A stretch of DNA of 27,658 nt from JAXGVG01 sp040773965. GTDB lineage: Bacteria > Pseudomonadota > Alphaproteobacteria > UBA9219. The stretch lies in the NCBI GenBank assembly GCA_040773965.1, contig JAXGVG010000006.1, positions 1 through 27,658 of the forward strand, in the 5' to 3' direction. Both the position numbers and the translations under genes were made by a program. Below, piece by piece: positions 24,033 to 27,658 of this stretch (position 1 is the first letter of the stretch; every line of letters begins with the position of its first letter). Under the pieces are notes generated by a model. It had not been told where the DNA came from. It ran no database searches and was given only the letters and a program-made list of their open reading frames with translations.

Positions 24033-24138
24033 TCCCCGCGCGCGATCCGGCGCGCAAACGCGCAAAACAGTCCCCGTACGGGCGCCAAACCCGCGCCGAT
24101 CCGGCACGCAAAGCGCGCGCTACGGGCACCAAAGACGG

Positions 24139-24163
24139 AAAAAACGAGAACCTGCAGGTTCTC
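24139..24163 (-). terminator. intrinsic terminator of the trmD–rplS operon
   Basis: On the minus strand GAGAACC–TGCA–GGTTCTC (within the perfect palindrome 24146–24163) is followed by GTTTTTT. It lies 15 nt after the rplS stop. Confidence 0.85.
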
Positions 24164-24177
24164 AAACGGGGGTATTG

Positions 24178-24579
24178 CTACGCGCTCTTGGCGTCGCCGT
24201 TCTTCACTTCCGGCACGGCGACGATATAGTCGGGCCGCTCGGCGATGCGGGCTTTCTTGCCGCGCAGGCCGCGAAGGTAATAGAGCTTTGCCCGGCGCAC
24301 AGTGCCGCGGCGGACAAGCTCGATGGAATCGAGGCGCGGGCTGTAAAGCGGGAAAATACGCTCCACGCCTTCGCCATAGCTTATCTTGCGCACGGTGAAT
24401 GACGAGTTGATCCCGGCGTTCTTGCGGCCGATGCACACGCCCTCATAGGCCTGAACGCGCTCACGGGAACCTTCGATAACCTTCACGTTGACGCGCACGG
24501 TGTCGCCCGCGTCGAAATCGGGAATGTTGGCGTTCAGCTTCGCCACTTGCTGCTGATTGAACTTTTCTAACATGTTCAT
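24178..24579 (-). CDS. rplS: 50S ribosomal protein L19 (bL19)
   Basis: The 133-residue protein carries the bL19 core: IPDFDAGDTVRVNVKVIEG, RVQAYEGVCIGRKNAG, SFTVRKISYGEGVERIFPLYSP and RRAKLYYLRGLRGKKARI. It sits at the 30S–50S interface of the ribosome. The C-terminal ~20 residues are an extension beyond the conserved core. It is the last gene of the operon, 48 nt after trmD, and is followed by an intrinsic terminator. Confidence 0.98.
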   Translation of the reverse strand: MNMLEKFNQQQVAKLNANIPDFDAGDTVRVNVKVIEGSRERVQAYEGVCIGRKNAGINSSFTVRKISYGEGVERIFPLYSPRLDSIELVRRGTVRRAKLYYLRGLRGKKARIAERPDYIVAVPEVKNGDAKSA

Positions 24580-24627
24580 GGTCTTAACTCCTGAAGGCGG
24601 GCGTTATACATGGGTTTCCCGGCCAAC

Positions 24628-25344
24628 TCAACCCTTCTGGCGTTTGCTCCAGAGATCCGGCCTTCTTTCCCTTGTAATCCTTTCGGATTCCGCCTGCCGC
24701 CAGATTTTAACCTTTTCATGATGCCCGGAAACGAGCACTTCCGGCACCTTGCGGCCCTCCCATTCGGCCGGGCGGGTATAGTGCGGATATTCCAGCAATC
24801 CGGCCGTAAAACTCTCTTCCGCCGTGGTGGCGTCGTTGCCCACGACGCCCGGCAAAAGCCTCACACAAGCCTCGATAAGGGCCATAGCGGCCACTTCGCC
24901 GCCCGCCAGCACAAAATCCCCAAGACTCACTTCCTCAAGCGCCTGCGCCTCTATAACCCGTTGATCCACGCCCTCGTAGCGCCCGCAGAGCAGCAGGATC
25001 GACCCCGCGACCGCCAGTTCGTTAACCAAACCCTGATCCAGAACGCGCCCGCGCGGCGACAGGTAAATCCGGCGCGCGGCCCGGCCAAATTGCGCATCGG
25101 CGCCCCGAAGCGCCGCATCCACCACATCCGGCTTCATGACCATCCCCGCCCCGCCGCCATAAGGCGTGTCGTCAACGGTACGGTGCTTGTCGGTTGCAAA
25201 GCCGCGAATATCCAGAACATCCAGTTTCCAAAGCCCTTCGGCCAGCGCCTTTCCCGGAAGGCTCATACCCAACGGCCCCGGAAACATTTCAGGAAAGAGG
25301 GTAAGGACCTGGCTCACCCAGGCTTTTGGCGCCGCGTCCGTCAT
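24628..25344 (-). CDS. trmD: tRNA (guanine37-N1)-methyltransferase
   Basis: TrmD methylates G37 of tRNAs reading CNN codons with S-adenosylmethionine and prevents +1 frameshifts. The trefoil-knot SPOUT motifs are visible: DDTPYGGGAGMVM (58–70), LLCGRYEGVD (118–127) and GDFVLAGGEVA (142–152), then the helical RNA-binding C-terminus. The length of 238 is normal. The ATG at 25344 overlaps the stop of the preceding membrane protein gene as TGATG, so translation is likely coupled. An open frame continues upstream to 25674 but is a shadow of the membrane protein genes. Confidence 0.97.
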   Translation of the reverse strand: MTDAAPKAWVSQVLTLFPEMFPGPLGMSLPGKALAEGLWKLDVLDIRGFATDKHRTVDDTPYGGGAGMVMKPDVVDAALRGADAQFGRAARRIYLSPRGRVLDQGLVNELAVAGSILLLCGRYEGVDQRVIEAQALEEVSLGDFVLAGGEVAAMALIEACVRLLPGVVGNDATTAEESFTAGLLEYPHYTRPAEWEGRKVPEVLVSGHHEKVKIWRQAESERITRERRPDLWSKRQKG

Positions 25345-25625
25345 CAAAAGGGCATATGGCGAAGCGCCAAAACCAACGGAATCATCATAATGAAAGCGAT
25401 AATCCACACGCCCACAGCCGTCATTTGGGCCGGATAAGCGCGGATCATACGAACGAAAAACCGGCCCGCCATAAAAAGAAGAAGCGCCCCCAGCGCGAAA
25501 AACAAAACCATTCCCGCAACGCGCAGGACCGGGTTGCCGACGTCGTCGATCCATTTCACAATGCCTATTTCGGCCAATAAGGCAGCGGCAAAAAGAGTTA
25601 TCGGCTTCCAGTTCTTTTTGAACAT
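25344..25625 (-). CDS. small membrane protein between rimM and trmD (second)
   Basis: The 93-residue product has three probable membrane spans: WKPITLFAAALLAEIGIV, VLRVAGMVLFFALGALLLFM and MTAVGVWIIAFIMMIPLVLA. It starts MFKKNW with AAGGAC just before the ATG at 25625, inside the 3' end of the preceding gene (28-nt overlap). It ends in the TGATG overlap with trmD. I recognise no family. The strong start signal and coupling on both sides support a real gene. Its function in a translation operon is unclear. Confidence 0.65.
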   Translation of the reverse strand: MFKKNWKPITLFAAALLAEIGIVKWIDDVGNPVLRVAGMVLFFALGALLLFMAGRFFVRMIRAYPAQMTAVGVWIIAFIMMIPLVLALRHMPF

Positions 25626-26011
25626 GTCCTTTTCCCTTTCCGGCGTTTTTTCGGTTTCTTTGGCTTTGGCGCAAAGGCGCTCCACGCGGCGCAAAGGATA
25701 CCGCTCCAGCCGATGAAAAGAAACAGGGTTATACCGGTGTCGCGCAAGGCGACGGCGCTGGGTCCGGTCAGGACCATCGCCACCGCGAACAGGGCCGACG
25801 AAAAGACAAGCCCCGCCACAAGCCAGCGCCATACGGGCCTGAATCCCATAAAAAGCCGCATGGCGAGCCATTCGCTCTTGACAAGGCGCGTATGAAGGGC
25901 GGCGAAGTAAAAAACCCCTAGCGCCGCAAGAACCGCAACCTCGACGGCCAGCGCCGGCGCGGTAAAGACCGTAAAATTCGTGATCGTGGCGACGTTTTCC
26001 GCCGTTTCCAT
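25598..26011 (-). CDS. small membrane protein between rimM and trmD (first)
   Basis: The 137-residue product has about four hydrophobic segments (ALAVEVAVLAALGVFYFAAL, WLVAGLVFSSALFAVAMVL, GITLFLFIGWSGILCAAW among them) and a very basic tail (KPKKPKKRRKGKR) that should be cytoplasmic. It begins 7 nt after the rimM stop and overlaps the next membrane gene by 28 nt. No family is recognised. The basic tail could contact RNA or the membrane surface; this is speculation. Its composition matches the neighbouring operon genes. Confidence 0.65.
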   Translation of the reverse strand: METAENVATITNFTVFTAPALAVEVAVLAALGVFYFAALHTRLVKSEWLAMRLFMGFRPVWRWLVAGLVFSSALFAVAMVLTGPSAVALRDTGITLFLFIGWSGILCAAWSAFAPKPKKPKKRRKGKRTCSKRTGSR

Positions 26012-26017
26012 GACGCG

Positions 26018-26557
26018 TTATCTTTTTTTCCCGGCTTTCGGCTTCTCTTCCTCAAGCCACCCCTTCGGAATCGCGACCGTTATATGCCCCTTGCTTATAT
26101 CGACCCGGGGCACACAGGAATCCGTAAACGGCAGCATAAAACTTTTCCCTTTCACGGGTTGTATTTCCAGAAACGTCCCGGCGCCATAGTTATGGACAGC
26201 AATGACCAAACCCACTTCCTTTTTGTTTTCCGCAAGCGCCCTAAGGCCAACCAGATCCGCCTCATAGTATTCATGCCTTTTGACAGGCGGCAAAGATGAC
26301 CGCGCGATGAACAGGCGCGTGCCGCGCATGGCCTCGGCCTGATCGCGGTCTGTTACGCCCTTAAAGGATGCAATAAAGCCATCCTTTGTCACGCCCTTCT
26401 TATGCGGAACCATAACCTGCTGCCCCGTCTCGTCCGTCAGCGGCTTATATTTGAAAAGGGATTCGGGATCGTCCGTAAAGCTGCGCAGGCGCACCTGTCC
26501 CTGCACCCCATGCGCACCCAGAATAACGCCGACGCAGATTGGACGGTATGATGTCAT
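26018..26557 (-). CDS. rimM: ribosome maturation factor RimM
   Basis: RimM binds S19 and assists maturation of the 30S head. The N-terminal domain starts VGVILGAHGVQGQVRLRSF with the FTDDPESLF segment, and the C-terminal PRC-barrel includes YYEADLVGL, VGLVIAVHNYGAG and LLEI/LPF-type segments (FLEIQPVKGKSFMLPF). I chose ATG 26557 (179 aa), which has AAGGGA at proper distance; ATG 26563 is also open. The frame runs further upstream through a palindromic repeat, but that part is not expected to be translated. Confidence 0.95.
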   Translation of the reverse strand: MTSYRPICVGVILGAHGVQGQVRLRSFTDDPESLFKYKPLTDETGQQVMVPHKKGVTKDGFIASFKGVTDRDQAEAMRGTRLFIARSSLPPVKRHEYYEADLVGLRALAENKKEVGLVIAVHNYGAGTFLEIQPVKGKSFMLPFTDSCVPRVDISKGHITVAIPKGWLEEEKPKAGKKR

Positions 26558-26573
26558 CCTCATTCCCTTTTCC

Positions 26574-26679
26574 GTCATCCCGGCGAAAGCCGGGGATCCA
26601 GCGGCGAGCGTCTGCGAGCCATATGACTCATGTGCCGCATGGACATGCGGCACTGGATTCCGGCTTGCGCCGGAATGAC
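26574..26679. repeat. composite of three hairpins between rpsP and rimM
   Basis: Two GTCAT…ATCCAG units face each other: GTCATCCCGGC…GGGGATCCAG (26574–26601) and the inverted CTGGATTCC…GGAATGAC (26653–26679). Between them is a 10-bp hairpin GTGCCGCATG–GA–CATGCGGCAC (26632–26653). The element fills the whole gap and ends 16 nt before the rimM start. It is related to the cluster at 41–260; the unit at 60–114 shares the ATGACTC end. Confidence 0.8.
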
Positions 26680-26688
26680 ACACAAAGT

Positions 26689-27081
26689 TTAAGCCTTCGC
26701 CTCTTCCGCCGCCGGAGCTTCAGTCGGAGCTGCTGCCACAGGCGTTGCTTCAGCACCCGCAGCCGCCTTCAGGCGTTCCTGGGCCTTGGCGCGGGGCGCC
26801 GACTTTTTCGGCGTTTCGCGCATGACCGGCTTTTCGCCAAGACCGGCATCGTGCAGAAACCGCGCGACGCGGTCGCTGGGCTTCGCGCCAACGCCGAGCC
26901 AATGCTTGATGCGCTCAGCCTTGAGCTTCACGCGCTCCGGATTTTCACGCGCCAGCATGGGATTGTACGAGCCGACTTGTTCGATAAAACGCCCGTCGCG
27001 CGGCGAGCGGCTGTCCGCCACCACGATGTGATAAAAAGGCCGTTTCTTCGCGCCGTGGCGCGTCATACGCAGCGTTAACAT
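26689..27081 (-). CDS. rpsP: 30S ribosomal protein S16 (bS16)
   Basis: The core (residues 1–80) is typical: LTLRMTRHGAKKRPFYHIVV, ADSRSPRDGRFIEQVGSYNP and KHWLGVGAKPSDRVARFLH. The protein is 130 residues against ~82 in E. coli because of an Ala/Glu/Lys-rich tail (ERLKAAAGAEATPVAAAPTE), common in alphaproteobacteria. GGAGAGAAG precedes the ATG at 27081. A repeat separates it from rimM, so expression of the downstream genes may be tuned there. Confidence 0.97.
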   Translation of the reverse strand: MLTLRMTRHGAKKRPFYHIVVADSRSPRDGRFIEQVGSYNPMLARENPERVKLKAERIKHWLGVGAKPSDRVARFLHDAGLGEKPVMRETPKKSAPRAKAQERLKAAAGAEATPVAAAPTEAPAAEEAKA

Positions 27082-27118
27082 ATTTCTTCTCTCCTTCTTG
27101 GTTTGTATTGATAAAAAT

Positions 27119-27201
27119 TCGGGGCTCGAGGCTCGGGGTTCGGGTTAAAATCAATTTACTTATCCCTAATCCCTAACCCCGAATCCCCAGTCCCTAGTCC
27201 C
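27119..27201 (-). repeat. G-rich repeat spanning the ffh 3' end
   Basis: On the minus strand 27164–27201 contains six runs of three or four G separated by 3–5 nt (GGGACTAGGGACTGGGGATT then CGGGGTTAGGGATTAGGG). This satisfies the G-quadruplex pattern. It encodes the last residues of Ffh. A C-rich counterpart (CCCGAACCCCGAGC) follows at 27119–27145 after the stop. It looks like an inserted repeat. Confidence 0.6.
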
Positions 27202-27658
27202 GTCATATCCCCGCCGAACATCTTCGGCATCATGCCGCGCATGAAACCGCCTTTGCCCAGCTTTTGCAGTTGCTTCATCATCTTCTGCATCTCCAGGAAT
27301 TGCTTGATCAAACGATTGACCGCCGCCACGTCGACGCCCGCGCCTTTCGCGATCCGGCGCTTGCGCGACGCGCCGAGCAAATCCACGTCCCGGCGTTCGG
27401 CGGGCGTCATCGATTGAATGATCGCCTCCTGCCGCTTGACGATCTTGTCGTCGATGTTGGCGTTCTTAAGCTGATCCCTGATCTTCCCGACGCCGGGCAA
27501 AAGATTCATCATGCCGCCGAGGCCGCCCATCTTGCGCATCTGCCCGAGTTGCTTGGCCAGATCGTCGAAATCGAATTTCTTGCCGGACAGGAACTTTTCG
27601 GCCATTTCCTGCGCCACGTCGCGATCGACGGTCGCGGCGGCCTTCTCCACGAGCGAAA
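27156..27658 (-). CDS. ffh: signal recognition particle protein Ffh, C-terminal part
   Basis: Only the C-terminal ~166 residues are in the window; the gene continues past 27658. They form the Met-rich M domain that binds signal peptides and 4.5S RNA: SLVEKAA, EKFLSGKKFDFDDLAKQL, GGLGGMMNLLPGVGK, the RNA-binding SMTPAERRD … SRKRRIAKGAG, and FLEMQKMMKQLQKLGKGG. The last ~16 residues (MTGLGTGDSGLGIRDK) are not conserved and come from a G-rich repeat that overlaps the stop codon. rpsP follows after 74 nt. Confidence 0.96.
   Translation of the reverse strand, partial: SLVEKAAATVDRDVAQEMAEKFLSGKKFDFDDLAKQLGQMRKMGGLGGMMNLLPGVGKIRDQLKNANIDDKIVKRQEAIIQSMTPAERRDVDLLGASRKRRIAKGAGVDVAAVNRLIKQFLEMQKMMKQLQKLGKGGFMRGMMPKMFGGDMTGLGTGDSGLGIRDK

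Noticed and set aside
24628..25674. Longer trmD frame from 25674
   Set aside because: The upstream part is a shadow of the overlapping membrane protein genes; the family start is at 25344.
26564..26683. N-terminal extension of rimM through the repeat
   Set aside because: The extra residues are encoded by the dispersed palindrome, while ATG 26557 has a proper ribosome binding site and begins the conserved domain.

Overview
The window looks like chromosomal core DNA of an alphaproteobacterium with moderately high GC. The order tilS–ftsH–glmM, a zinc-motif J-domain protein, an RHH_4-type ribbon-helix-helix protein, the long alphaproteobacterial SerC type and a GyrA with an extra C-terminal linker all fit that class. 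I cannot place it at genus level. No phage, integrase, transposase, CRISPR array or rRNA is visible; the only RNA gene I can support is a tRNA-Lys.

Layout. 1–435 is a cluster of palindromic dispersed repeats. 436–3612 holds a J-domain protein (minus), an RHH protein and an outer-membrane porin (both plus). 3818–7855 (minus) is gyrA, a Sel1-repeat protein, coaD and tRNA-Lys. 8205–9098 (plus) holds three tandem small lipoproteins with a CxxC inside a glycine zipper. 9095–12180 is a zinc-uptake locus: zur, a 30-residue membrane peptide gene, znuC and znuB on minus with every junction overlapping, and znuA on plus, divergent across a Zur-type operator. 12193–15776 (minus) holds serA and serC, each with its own leader. 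15793–23702 (minus) holds tilS, an unknown gene, ftsH, a GT-C-like membrane protein and glmM. 24178–27658 (minus) is the ribosomal/SRP operon ffh(partial)–rpsP–rimM–two membrane proteins–trmD–rplS, ending in an intrinsic terminator.

The most interesting signal is upstream of serA and serC. Both genes are preceded by a short open frame. The two peptides align (IFA-x-FR-x-F, then GG) and share the same last six residues, GCGSGP, followed by stop. The Gly-Pro-stop codons lie in the 5' arm and loop of a conserved hairpin. Ser, Gly and Cys codons are enriched, so these look like leader peptides that sense serine-family supply. In serA the Ser-Ser-Ser codons are complementary over 8 nt to the serA ribosome binding site, which suggests a translational mechanism.

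The second signal is a 76-bp palindromic element inserted in frame in tilS. A second copy (63/76 identical, with compensatory stem changes) lies upstream of ftsH. It resembles in kind the palindromic elements found inside Rickettsia genes. Other dispersed repeats sit between rpsP and rimM and at the 3' end of ffh, where a G-rich repeat supplies the last residues of the protein.
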